DNA of 64,000 bases from Isochrysis galbana (Eukaryota; Haptophyta; Isochrysidales; Isochrysidaceae): NCBI GenBank assembly GCA_018136815.1, contig CM030935.1, positions 3,093,999 through 3,157,998 on the forward strand. The letters are read 5' to 3'. Position numbers and translations under genes: made by a program. This document shows positions 1 through 10,569 of this stretch, one piece after another; within the stretch, counting starts at the first letter, position 1; each line of letters starts with the position of its first letter. The notes under the pieces were generated by a model. That model was not told the DNA's origin, did no database searches, and saw nothing but the letters and a program-made list of their open reading frames with translations.

Positions 1-344
1 CTTGTGCATGTGCGGTGTCACTCACCGGCTGCATATGATTGCGGTCAATGGTGCCCGATTATCAACAACGGTGACCCGATTCTAGATTCCATTGCTCCAG
101 TACACAAGTGTTTTATGCAGACGTTCGCTAACCCGCCCCGACGAGGATGTGAAATTTAAAATCGTGCGTCAGTATGTCAAAGAATTCTTAATAATTGATT
201 GATCTCACAACTAAGTTATCCGAGGGGCCGTGCCCCGCCGAGCGCTCCACAGCTCAGCGCGAGCCGAGAGAAAGGCAGCCCAGAGAAGCAAACCTTAAAT
301 CAAAACCCAGCTAGAGCTTAACTAAGTTCATAAGTACATAGTTC
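1..344. other. left-edge non-coding stretch
   Basis: I see no supportable gene. On the minus strand, bases 81-26 could be a 56-nt exon: an AG acceptor precedes 81 and a good donor (GTGAGT) follows 26, with 18 open codons. It is too short to call. Confidence 0.3.
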
Positions 345-860
345 AGCATGGGGGGGTACCTCGCGCCCCCCCCCCTCTCAGGGCCCAACTCCCCTCCGGG
401 GGGCTTGTCGGTCAACCGCCCACACTCTGCCTTTTGGCATGAGCTTGAGCAGGGCACTCAACAACACCACCCAAACCCCCAGTGGGCGCGGGTCGCGAGC
501 ATACTCCCATGCCCGCACTGGGTCTGCCCTTGTACTGACTCCCCCCCCCAATCCCTAGTCGCCAGGCAGACAGAGGCCTCTGGGCGGCACCCAAGGCCAG
601 CGAGGCGAGCATGGGAGAGGCAGGGGGGCCAGGGGCTTAGCCTCAGCCTCCACTACCCCCCCTGACCCCTGAGCTGCCCTTGCAGGCCCTCCGGGAGCCC
701 CCAAAGGCCAAAGGACCTTTGAGAGCAGGCCGTGGCGCGCGAATGGCGACGCGCCGCAGGAAGAGCGATGGCGATGGGTGAGAGCGGAGCGAGGGAGAGG
801 GGGGGATTTGCAACCCCCCCGATGGAGTGTGGTGAGAAACGGGCCCCGTTTGCGTTAGCA
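345..860 (+). repeat. diverged copy of the short retroelement-like family
   Basis: The segment opens with a C-run/GCGCGAGG block, then a TTTTGGCATGAG segment. Its second half (from about 568: CAGGCAGACAG, then GAGAGGCAGGGG, GGGCTTAGCCTCAGCCTCC, CCCTGAGCTGCC) lines up in order with the better-preserved copies at 33173-33936, 37586-38262 and 38263-39605. Edges are approximate and no target-site duplication is visible. The open frames across it on both strands are low-complexity shadows. Confidence 0.5.
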
Positions 861-1961
861 AACGGGCGGAAAGGGACGGCTGTTGACAGGATGGAGAGAA
901 AGAGTGAGTGGCTCAAGTCGACGAGAGTACCCCGGTGGCGCAGGTCACTCGGAGAAGGGCGGGTCTTGGACTTCCTTCCTTCTTCCTTGGAGAAGGAAAG
1001 GAAGGCGAAGAAGATGAAGACGGAGCATGCAAGCCATGCGCCAAGCGTATGATTGCAGGTGGTTACATGCGTCAATGGCATCAAAAAACCGCTATCTATT
1101 ATGCATATTGTCATGTTTACACATATTCGAGTATTATTGTAAACTGACTATGGACATTTGATGGCTCACTCAACTTGAATAAGAATTACTACCTCCGTTT
1201 CAAGTTTCAAAACTGAAACCTTTGGCTCCCTGCTAGCCTATGAGGAACCATAGTCCATAGTAAAGATTTTGTTGATTCTATGAGATAGCGGGTACATTGG
1301 GGCGTTGTCCTGCGGCGGAGGTTCGACCTCAAAGCATTAGGGGAATGAAGAGATCCGTGATATTATTCAAGGGGTAGGCGCCTTGCCTTCATTCGGTGCC
1401 AGTTTTTTTTGTTGTAAAACGTTTCGATTGTTGAATCCCGGCTACCGCTATCCCAGGGCGTTTCCTCCACGACGTCTATGCCCAGCTGTCGGAACAGGTT
1501 CGCGATGCGCTCCCGATACTACATCTACTCGTCGATTGCCGCCTCAGCTGGCAATGGGACGGGCACGCGTCGATAGTGCACGTGATTGGAAAGCACGACC
1601 AGGAGAATCGCTTCCATGAGCAATTGATGCCCTCCGAGTCGGTCACCTCCTGGTTGCGCTTGCGCTTGAAGCGCTCTTCGTGTGGGACGCGGTAGCGGCG
1701 AAGACCGTCGATGGTGTGAATGTCATCACTAGGCCATTCCATTTGAAGTCGACGAGATTGCGTGTATGAGTGTATTGAAGCTCGTTATTCTTCAACCCGA
1801 GTATGAAACCTGCGAATTGCCCAATCAAGACTGCATATTCGTCTTGATTATCTGCTGAGTTGCCTCTTCTTATTGTTGTTTGGTGCAGTTTCATTTCATT
1901 AGGATTCAACGTGAATGTTAGTACAGTATTTTGCCAGTTGTCGGGCAACTTGAATTCCACC
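861..1961. other. intergenic, no clear gene
   Basis: AT-richer DNA around 1040-1380 has no open frame of note. On the minus strand, 1963-1476 holds two overlapping frames whose residues read like protein (a stretch near FTLNPNEMKLHQTT, then RRYRVPHEERFKRKRNQEV). The frame changes near 1735, so this may be a decayed gene. I recognise no family. Confidence 0.3.
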
Positions 1962-2456
1962 ATTGCGAATTTACCCTACCCCCTCACGCGGAAAGTTGTC
2001 AGATTAGCCCTCCCCCCAAACTATTGGTTTTTTTAATGGACGAAATCTGACACATTTCCGCGTAAGGGGGTAGGGGGGGGGAACCAACAACTTTCTGGGG
2101 ACGATGCACGACTTGGCGGGGTAGGCTGCTCGGCCGGCGTGCCTTCCCCAGAAAGTTGTTGTTTCCCCCCCCTACCCCTTGCGCGGAAAATTGTCAGATT
2201 AGCCCTCCCCCCCAAACTATGGGTTTTTATAATAGACGAAATCTGACACATTTCCGCGTGAGGGGGTAGGGGGGGAACCAACAACTTTCTGGAGGCGGTG
2301 CACGACTTGGCGGGGTGGGCTGCTCGGCCGGCGTGCCTTCCCCAGAAAGTTGTTGTTTCCCCCCCCTACCCCTCGCGCGGGAAGTTGTCAGATTAGCCCT
2401 CCCCCAAACTATGGGTTTTTTAATGGACGAAATCTGACACATTTCCGCGCGCCCTC
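1962..2456. repeat. 2.5-copy tandem repeat, unit about 191-196 bp, internally palindromic
   Basis: The segment CGAAATCTGACACATTTCCG begins at 2041, 2237 and 2428, giving periods of 196 and 191 bp. Each unit contains inverted arms: CCCCTACCCC...GCGCGGAAA faces TTTCCGCG...GGGGGTAGGGG, and AACAACTTTCTGG faces CCAGAAAGTTGTT, so each repeat can fold into a long hairpin. It has no coding content. It could be a small satellite or a tandem of foldback elements. Confidence 0.9.
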
Positions 2457-3395
2457 CCCTGCTTTCGCCCCAAATCTAAAAAGGTCGGTTGAGGGGCACT
2501 GCGTCAGACCCTTCTTGGACGCGAGAGGATGGGCACTGGTATCCAGCGGGAGAAGCGGATGGGATACGTGGTATCGCGCGGGAGGGGGGGGGGCGGGAGG
2601 GGGGGGGGGGGCTCCGACGAGGGGGATACGTGGTATCACGCGGGGAGACGGGGGCTCCGATGCGGAGCGAAAGAGCGACGGGCGACGGGGCGACGGACGA
2701 TCCGAGATCCGACGGGGGCGACATTTACGCACAGGAATAAGGAGGGAATCTTTCGAAAACCCTTAAGTGAGTTGATGAAGACCGAAGTAAGATAGCGCCA
2801 CGATATAATCCAACGGCCAACACATGAGGGGGAATCAGGGTCACACATGGGGGCGGTTCCTTGCACCGGCGATACCTGAACGCGCGACTTACTTAGCCTA
2901 AAAACGCGAGGAGCACGCAAGGAGCAAGGAGGTAAGCCAGGTGAGGGGCAAGCAGGCGTCAAGGGAGGCGACAAAGGAGGCGAGGGCAAAGAGGGGGTCC
3001 TTATTTGTGTTTGTGTTTCGTGTCTGTGCGTTTCGTTACGGGTTTTATGGCAGGAGGCGGCTCTGTCCAGAATGAGCCTCAAAAATTTTCGTTACACGTC
3101 TTTAGTGATGGCACACAGAAACCTTGTCTTGTCTCTCCTTTACCAGGACTCTGATCCCACCCTTGAAATGGGAGACCCGGTATACGACGAGCACTGGAGA
3201 ACGATTCTAACTCCTGAACCTGGTGTGCAAAAGTACGCGACCCATGACAATGGTGGCGTGGGCTTCGTCGCGTTCGTTACGAAGCGTGCTGACGGCAAGC
3301 ACTTGGTCAACGTACACGGCAAAGCATCGCATCGCGCGTTTGTGTGCAATGATGTCTTTGTTGGCATCAGCCACCTCTGCCCATTGACAGTATTG
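2457..3395. other. intergenic, unresolved
   Basis: GC-rich at 2560-2720 with G-runs, then mixed sequence. A plus frame from 3072 runs through 3072-3947 but changes character midway and looks chance-open in GC-rich DNA. A possible acceptor (TTTACCAG) precedes the segment beginning DSDPTLEMGDPVYDEHW at about 3148. I could not tie this to a family or to a neighbouring exon. Confidence 0.25.
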
Positions 3396-3620
3396 TCAGG
3401 AGGGTGCCCCCCGTTTCTCGATACACGGTGGGACCGTACGGCACTTTTGGTCGGAACACACGAGATCGTGACAACAGTCTCCATCGTTTGCACACTCTCC
3501 ATCCACATCCTTACATCTGTCTGGCTGCTTCTTATTCGTGAGTACCAACGCCACGACGATGGCGGCGACCACGGTGGCGACGACCACCGCGAGGGCAATC
3601 AAAAGTCGTTTCGAGTTTCG
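3396..3620 (-). CDS. small membrane-anchored cystine-knot-like protein (exon)
   Basis: The reading frame shows a short basic stretch (NSKR), a hydrophobic helix of about 20 residues rich in Val/Ala (IALAVVVATVVAAIVVALVL), then a cysteine-rich tail. The cysteine spacing is C-x6-C-x5-CC-x4-C-x4-C (CKDVDGECANDGDCC, then LVCSDQKC), followed by one more Cys. That spacing fits the inhibitor-cystine-knot/knottin pattern. The layout suggests a single-pass protein with the Cys module outside the cytosol. No ATG was found in frame, so an upstream exon is probable; a possible acceptor (GTAG) ends at about 3621. The ligand and role are unknown. No neighbour explains it. Confidence 0.4.
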   Translation of the reverse strand, partial: RNSKRLLIALAVVVATVVAAIVVALVLTNKKQPDRCKDVDGECANDGDCCHDLVCSDQKCRTVPPCIEKRGAPS

Positions 3621-3639
3621 AGGGCATATCTACTCGTAT

Positions 3640-3938
3640 GTCCATTTTTTTTTCCAACGTTCCGGCGTCGCGCTCGCCGTCGGCGTGGGTGCCCCCTTCT
3701 CGCACCACACGCTCGGGATCGTCGCCTTCGCCCTCGCTCCGCTGCATCCGCTCAACGCGCTCGTGCGCGGCACGCCCGGTGCCGTCTACCAGGCCCTCTC
3801 GGGACGCGCCCTTATGCCGAGCCAAGGCGACGGCGTTCTCGTCGCGTACGTGGTGCTGCTCGGCCTCTCCTTCGGGGTGCTCGCGGGGGGACGTCGCTTG
3901 GTCAGCAAGGGCGGCTGCGCGCCCTTTTCCGACCGGGT
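3640..3938 (+). pseudogene. truncated exon of an unknown membrane protein
   Basis: A frame with strong G/C third-position bias encodes two hydrophobic segments (VALAVGVGAPF...GIVAFALAPL and VLVAYVVLLGLSFGVLAGG) separated by a polar loop. The coding character stops abruptly at about 3938, where a dispersed repeat (GGTACCAAATGAAGGC) begins. I read this as a genuine exon cut by a repeat insertion. The family is not recognised and no 5' exon was found. Confidence 0.3.
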
Positions 3939-4060
3939 ACCAAATGAAGGCAAACGACCTTGTCCACGATGGAGTGAGGGTGAGGGGGGCGCGAGGCCCC
4001 CATTGACGACCCCACCTGTAAAAGTAAGTTCTGTACAAGTGCACGTAAGGCCTTCACAGT
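3938..4060 (-). repeat. fragment of dispersed GGGGGGCGCGAGGCCCCC repeat
   Basis: It carries GGTACCAAATGAAGGCAAAC, then a GGGGGGCGCGAGGCCCCC hairpin and AAAAGTAAGTTC. The same blocks recur at 14340-14400 and 59490-59540 (hairpin plus AAAAGTAGGTTCG) and, inverted, at 54925-54950. Related to the short retroelement-like family, though too broken to give ends. The 4061-4361 stretch after it holds nothing I can name. Confidence 0.6.
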
Positions 4061-4361
4061 GTTGTATTGTTGACCTCTCCACCTCTATTTGGCAGCGCGC
4101 ACTAGCACGCCCCCCACCTCAAGAGCTCATGCGAAATTCTTGCTCATTGTAGTGCACACGTGCTAGTGCCTAGTGCGTCTCAGCGGTTGGGAGCTACTGC
4201 TTGGCGGGAATATGACGCAGCCAACGACACCATTGAAAGCGCACATTTCTACTTTGAGCGCCTCTTCTCATGTTTCTCGCAGTCCAGCGCTTGCACGAGC
4301 GGTCAAGCAAGCCACTCAACAATAAGCAGGCACATCACATGAGCAAACCTATCTCCCTTTC

Positions 4362-4920
4362 TCAAGGTTCAATGCCGACGGGAGGGCGAAGCGCCTTGAA
4401 CTCGATGCCGGCACGCGCACACTCCGAAGGATTCGGATAGTAGCCCAAGAGCTTGTATTCGTTGACTCTGTATCGTCCCGCCATGCTCAAAACAAAGCCA
4501 ACAGCACCCATGTAGTAGAAAGCAGGCCGGCGGATAGGCTTGCCTGGGGGTGATAGGGGGGGAGCAAGTGCACGGGCAAACGTTAGATAAGGCGCGTCAC
4601 ACAAATCGATTTGTGGTTGCTTGCATGCCACCGCAGGGAGGTCTGCCTGCGTTGCAGCAACCGCATGGAGCAGATGAAATCCTGCCGAGGAGCCCATCAA
4701 AGAAAGACCAGCGCAGGCAGGCGCAGCAAAGTGGGCTCACTGCACCGAGCTCTCGCTCAGGCGACTGGCTGTACTGACCCGCCAAGAAGCCAGCTGCACC
4801 CATAGCAGTTGAGAAGAAGACTACCCACGTCCAATCACCAATCCCAAAGTTGCGGATGATTGCTCCCGAAGTGGGGCTGCTGTTGACGGTAGGGAAGCGT
4901 GGCGGCATCGTGAAGGGCAT
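4362..4920 (-). CDS. mitochondrial complex I 21-kDa-type subunit (NUXM-like)
   Basis: Two exons: 4920-4779 and 4543-4362, with a phase-1 GT-AG intron of 235 bp (CGG|GTCAGT ... CCCCAG|GCA). The product is 107 residues. The start is the first in-frame ATG; the upstream frame has none. After a short N-terminus comes FPTVNSSPTSGAIIRNFGI, a hydrophobic segment (WVVFFSTAMGAAGFLAG), the RRPAFYYMGAVGFV segment, then NEYKLLGYYPN near the C-terminus. This order (polar N-terminal motif, two short hydrophobic segments, LMGFFPN-like end) is that of the NUXM / 21-kDa complex I family of plants and fungi, an accessory subunit of inner-membrane NADH:ubiquinone oxidoreductase. The gene diverges from the PH/UVR gene across a 0.7-kb promoter. 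NDUFS2, from the same complex, lies at 55.7 kb. Confidence 0.75.
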
Positions 4921-5618
4921 GGCGTGGGTGGTGGTCGCGCGCCTGGTGAGCGAGAATGGGTGGAGCGAGGTGAGCTGCGTGTCAGAGAGCCGTGTGGGCC
5001 GAGCGCCGCTGTGGCGCACATTCCCTTGGGCCGAGCGGGGGGGGGAGAGGGGAGAGGGGAGAGGGGAAGGGGGCGCGCCGACCAGCTCCGGCGCGCGCAG
5101 AGGCGCAGGCGGGGAAGGGCAGAGCAGCCGGGAGGAGGGGCGGTACCGCGGGGGGGGGGGGGGCAGGGGGGGGGCGGGGGGGGGGGGGCTTCTCCACCTT
5201 CTCCCTCTTGGGGGGGGGGGGGGGGGGAAATAGATGAGGGTAGGTATATCATACCGGGGGGGGGCCTGCGCCAGCGCGCCAGCGGCATGTCCCTCTCTTT
5301 TCTTTGCACTCTCCTACTCTACTCCCTCTCTCTACTAGAGTAGTGCTCTAGAGAGTACTTTGGAGAGATGAAATTTAGAGAGATGAAATCATGAAGGAGG
5401 GGGGGGGAGGAGAGAGAGAAAATAGGATTAGCTAGGAAAAAGACGGGAGAAGGGAGCAAAGAGACGAGCGAGCGGCAGGGCAAGCGCCGAGGGCGAGCGC
5501 GCCTGCTCTCCCTCTCCCTCCCTCTCCCCCCCTCCCCTCTCCCTCGCTCTCCCCCTCCTCCGCATCTCTCTCTCGCTCTCTCTCGCTCTCCATCTCCCTC
5601 TCCCACCCCTTGCGCGGG
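4921..5618. promoter_or_regulatory. divergent promoter with G-runs, CT tract and CTCTAGAG motif
   Basis: The region between two divergent ATGs holds long G-runs (5150-5228), then ACTCTCCTACTCTACTCC and CTACTAGAGTAGTGCTCTAGAGAGTACTT (5309-5360), then a pyrimidine tract (5506-5605) reaching almost to the PH-gene ATG. The TCTAGAG/GAGTA words recur upstream of other genes in the window. No TATA box is evident. Confidence 0.5.
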
Positions 5619-8600
5619 ATGGAGGGTCGGAGCCTCGATGGCTGGCTGAGCAAGCTGACGAGCACTCGCTCGGGCTCCAGCCTCTGGCAGCGCCGCTGGT
5701 TTGTGCTCGAGGCCGACAGACTGCTCTGCTTCCACTCCCCCGCTGACGCTGGCACTGCTGGCGGTGAGCCAAAGTGGAGCCTCGACCTGCGCAGTCATGG
5801 CGCGAGCGTGAGCGCCGAGCCAGGTGAACCGGCGCGCTTTGAGCTCCGTGCCGAACAGCAGACTATCGCACTAAAGGCCGACTCAGAGGTCGAAGCGGAG
5901 ATGTGGCGGTGCGCCCTCGAGACGCCGCCACCGGCCGCCACCCCGGCCGCAGGACTTTTCGATGGGCTCGCCATGTCTGGAGGGGCGCATATGGAGACTA
6001 GTGGCGCACCGGTATCCTCGGCCTTTGGCTTCATGGCGAGCTCGAGCGCGCTCCCTCAAGTGTCATCGGACCAGCCGCCAGCGCACTCATACACTAGCGC
6101 GTTGCCGCTGTCTCACAACCCGAGGAAAGCCGAGGCGGTAGATGCGCGCGAGGCCGCTCCAGTACCAAGTGGCTCGGAATCACAGCCTCCCGTGCGAAAA
6201 AAGAAAGTTGTGCGCAAGGCGAAGCACCCGGGGGGGTTTGGTGAGGAGGATACCCAGCCCCCACCGCTGCCACCCCCTCCAGCTCCATTGCAGGATGTTA
6301 CGCCAAACGCTTCTGCTCCTTCCTCACTATCTGGTAATATGTTTGACGGAATGAATTTAGGGGCAGGAGCGTCCGCCGATGGCAGCATGTTCGATGGGAT
6401 GGATGTGAACGTCGGGAGTTCCGCCGCGCCCCCTCCACCGCCACCACCGCCAGCAGAGCATGTGGCTGTCCAATCCCCAACATCCTCTACATGGCCCCAC
6501 GCTCCATCGCCCCATGCCCAGGGCTCAGCGCATGCATCAGCCCTGTCTTCGTCTGGATGCAGCAGCTTATCTGGGGAGAGCTCTCACTCCGACGAGGAGT
6601 CGGCTGCTACTCGCAAGGCCCCATCGGCCACCTTTGAGGGCGCCGCAAGTGTTCTATCAAGTTCATCCTATCCCACGCCGAGCTCGTCTTTGCGAACTTC
6701 TGCCCTGGGGCTGGAGCGGTTATCGACAGGCGGCGTGCTCTCGGCTGTCGGCGATGGGTACTCTGCCGTCGGCGGCAATGCTACGGCATACGGGCCATCT
6801 GGTGCCTACGCGTTTCCCCTTGACCGGACATCTGGTGACCCCGGGCATGTCTCCACCACAACTTTAAGAACAAGTGTGCCACCGCCTGGTGGATCCGTTA
6901 GCGATGAGAAGCGCCGGAAACACAAAAATGGTACTCGGCGAACCTCTTCTTCGCCGTCCCGCCAGCAACATGGCATTGGCGCCCTATCGCTGGTCACTTC
7001 CGGCGCCCCAGAGGCCCTAGACGTGGATGCGGCAATGGCAGAGAGTCGATTGCAAGCGGGCAAAATGCGGACGCGGCATGCTGCACTGTGCGTGCGGCAG
7101 GGAGAGCTGCTACGGAGGCAGACGGCGCACACCGCAGAACTTAGAATGGCGCAGGATGCCAAGGTGGCCGCCAAGCATGCCCAGGTACGCTGATTAGGCG
7201 TTGGGCTGCAAAGGGGACTTAGAGGCGCCGCATGGCTCGGCTCTTCGGGCTATTTTTTTCTTGGACTGCTCGATGTGAAATTTCTTCTCCACCGACCGAG
7301 CCCGAATCCGAGCTCTCACCCGCCCACCCACACGTCCGCCCTTGGTCCAGGCGGAGGCATCTGCTGCAGAAGATTACGAGCGTGCGGCTGCGCTCGGGGC
7401 TGAGATCGAGTCGCGCGAAGCTCGTGAGATGGAACTCACCAACGCGATGGCGGAGGAGGAATCAGCGTATCAGGAAGCGGAGGAGGAAAAGGCTGTGCTA
7501 CTGAAGGCACAGAGTGAGCTCTGGGATCATCTGCTGCAGGTAGAGCAGCCATCGTGAGCTCCAATGGAGTCTGACTGCGGTGTCGACGTATTCGCTTCTG
7601 CCCTCCTCTCGTCCTTTCATCCGAGTACTCAGCTCTAGCCTCGCGCACACTACCCTCGACCCGAGTCGTCTTCCCGGTATTCCTTGCAGGCATGTCGCCG
7701 CTGCCACTCTGCTCGGAACACTGTGGCGGCGCACGAGGCCGAGTCGCGCTCTGCCCAATTAGCTGAGCAGGCGTCAGCCATCCGCGCCGAACGGGAGAGG
7801 CTCACGGCGGAAGCTGAGGCGCTTGCAGCCAAGGAGGCAGCGCTGGCCGCCAAGAGAGAGGATGCTCAGCGAACAATCAAAGAAGAGGTATGTATCATTG
7901 GGTGGGCCCGTCCGGATGCTGCAGTGCTGCAATCGCCCATGCCTTGGACATGCCGCCTCAGTAAGTAGCACCCTCAAGAAGGCCCTCGTGAACTTTCGCC
8001 GGTGTGCAGGCACGTGCTCCAATCGCGGAGCGTGCACATTGGCAAGATCAGGAGGATAGGCTCGAGAAGGAGATCGCGGCCTTGCTTCAACAGGTGAGCC
8101 TCGTCGCCAAGCTGCGGGCCATCCTTTGCCCTTCCCAACAACCTCTCCAATCGCTCGCCCAGGTGGAGAGAAAGCGCGCCGAGCAGGCTGAGGCATCTAA
8201 GCATGTGGCACAATGCACTGCTCGCATCGCTGCGGTAGAAGCGCGCTTCGACAAGCAGCTCAAGAAAGTCGAGGCCAAAGCACATGCGCTTTCTGCTGCA
8301 CAAGAAGTAAACACGCGAACATCTGTCCCGGCGCGACGGTTCCATTCCTTTATCCCCAACATCCGCCGCTTGGAGGATTCCCTCTGTTGCCTATGTGGCT
8401 TCGCCAACGTTGGACTCGAGCATATCGCCCACCTTTTCCACAGGTGCATACCCGTGCTGCGCATGGCCTAGATGCTGCGTCAGCAGCTTACGATGCCGAG
8501 GTCCGCGCCGTCGATGATGAGCGAATAGAGCGACAGGCTTGGGTTGAGGCAGCAGAGGCGGCCATCGCTGCGGCGGAAGAGGAGGTCAAGCAGCAAGAGG

Positions 8601-10263
8601 CGGTTGCCGCGGTGGTGCAACGTGTCGCCCAAGCCGCGCAGGCTCTCCTCGACCACCGCTCCGACGAAGCGGCTGCCTTGTCTACGTTGCAAGAAGAGCT
8701 CGCCGCGTGCCAACAAGCGCAGCGAGCCCACACCGAGGCTGTGGTGCAGATGGAGGCCGACGCCGAGTTGTTGGGAAGACAGCTTGGTGCCTTGTTGGAT
8801 CACCAGGTGTGTCACAATGCTAAGACCTTTTGCCATTCCACCCTCCCACTATGCAGCTAGGTTGCCCGCATCCTACACCATCTACGCCGTCAGCACTCCC
8901 CAACACGCCACCCATTCCAGGTCCGACTTGAGCGCGACAAGCGCCTCGCGGTCGCTGCGCAAAAGTTCGCCGACGCGGCACGTGTTGCATCTGAGCTTAA
9001 GACACTCGCTGTCAAGCTGGAGACCGACGAGCTCGCCCGAAAGCATCTCCTTGGACAGGTATGCCCTATGCCCGTAGTCTGTATACGCCCTTCGTTTCAC
9101 AGAGACGCGATTCGCCTCTAGCCGAATTACTTGGCTGCTGCCCCTGCGGTAGATCTCGCTATCACTCAGCCTACACGGATGCATACCCTGTTCAAGTCTA
9201 CCCGGAATGCCCACCACACCCTTCCCGTCTTCAGGCCGAGAGTGCAAGAGCGGCACAACAGAGCCATGAGTCTCGCGAGGCTGAGCTCACGTCTCGTGTA
9301 CGAGGCGAGCAGCAGCTGCTTGACAAGCGGAAGTTCCAACTCTTATGTGAGCACGAGGAGGCACTTCGTGCAGCGCTGCCAGTGGCGGAGTCGGCGCAGG
9401 CTGAGCTCCTGAAAACCCAGCTAGCTAGCAGCGAGGCGTCACGGCAAGCAATCTGCATCAAATGGGGATGGGATGGCCGGGGCAACCCACTGTTATCTTC
9501 AAAAGACGCCGGCACCATGGGCTTGAACGGCGCCGAGGCTCGCGCTCTCGATGGAAACACCAGCGAGAGCAGCGAAGATAGCGGGGACGAAGCGGCAGCT
9601 GTGCCAACTAGTCTCAGGCATGATATCGCGCATGTGCCGTCTACAGTACGTGCGCGGCCGCACAATGTGCTCTCGTCGCTTATCTCCTCAGGCGAGGGTG
9701 CGAATGCCATCCAAGCAGCACTCCACGATTCTGATGATGATTCAGAAAACGAGGAGGTGCTTCAAGCGGAGCGATGCGGGCAACTGGGTGAACTCCAGGG
9801 ACTCCAGGGAGCGGGTCTCCTTTCGCCCGTCAGTGGTGTGCGGGGGAGGCATTCGAACGAGGCGAACGGTACCGCGAAGTCTCCCACTCCATCCCAAAGT
9901 TTCGTCTCTGGAATGGGACTCGGCCCGTTTGCACAAGATGCACAAGGCGAGGGCCCCAGCCCGACACCGCCGATTGGCTTCACCACTCTTGCGCCTCTTC
10001 CTGCCTCTAGCTCATCACCTCTAAATGAAACGGGCGTGGCAGGCGGCTCTTGTGTGACAGGGGAACGTCCAGAGGACCTTGGAGCGCCAATGAGTAGCAC
10101 ACGCCAAGGTGTTGACCAGAACGATCGCGAGAGCATCAAGCGCTTACTAGATTACAAGGAGGATGCTATGCAAGAGGCCGTCGATAACGACGACTTCGAG
10201 AAGGCTGCACAACTTCAAGAAGAGATTGACGAGCTCAACGATCGGCTGGAGGCCCTCGCGTGA
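5619..10263 (+). CDS. PH domain / long coiled coil / UVR-motif protein
   Basis: Eight exons: 5619-7184, 7351-7539, 7690-7887, 8010-8093, 8163-8306, 8444-8806, 8921-9058 and 9235-10263. All seven introns are GT-AG and phase 0; the product is about 1236 residues. Residues 4-105 form a PH domain (GWLSKL start, QRRWFVL strand, closing W in EAEMWRCAL). A Ser/Pro-rich linker carries three short (L/M)FDG(L/M) repeats. Exons 2-8 encode an almost uninterrupted Glu/Ala/Arg coiled coil. The last 45 residues hold a UVR-type motif (AVDNDDFEKAAQLQEEID). The domains suggest a phosphoinositide- or membrane-tethered scaffold, but its cargo is not shown. The ATG sits just after the pyrimidine tract; an in-frame TTG three codons upstream is disregarded. 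Confidence 0.8.
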
Positions 10264-10569
10264 AGGGTTTGCATACCACGTGTCCTTGTGGTCAATCATG
10301 GGTACCATAGGGGCGTCGAATTTGCATTTGAATTTGGAGATAGGGGGTGTACTCTCGTTCTCTCCTTCCTTTTTGACGACCACGAGCGCCATCCTTCTAT
10401 TTCTCTATTGGCTCTTGCAATTGCCATGGCTGATGCGAACAATTGCTATGGCTGACCGAACGATTAGTTAATTAAAGATGCCGAGTGTTGTATGGTGTAT
10501 GGTACCCGTCGCATGCAACTTGAGATGCGCTTTCCGCCTTCCTCTGCCTTTATTTGTAAACAAAGAAAA
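10264..10569. other. 3' flank of PH/UVR gene
   Basis: AT-richer 3' untranslated/intergenic DNA up to the 3' tail of the LINE. No gene seen. Confidence 0.5.

Noticed and set aside
1-94. 56-nt minus exon between AG and GTGAGT at the left edge
   Set aside because: Good splice sites but only 18 codons and no partner exon inside the window.
3072-3947. 291-codon plus frame
   Set aside because: It overlaps the cystine-knot frame antisense and turns into Arg-rich low-complexity sequence; no domain found.
7498-9710. Minus-strand frames opposite the PH/UVR gene
   Set aside because: Antisense shadows of alternating Glu/Ala/Arg coiled-coil codons, mirrored as Ser/Ala/Cys-rich peptides.
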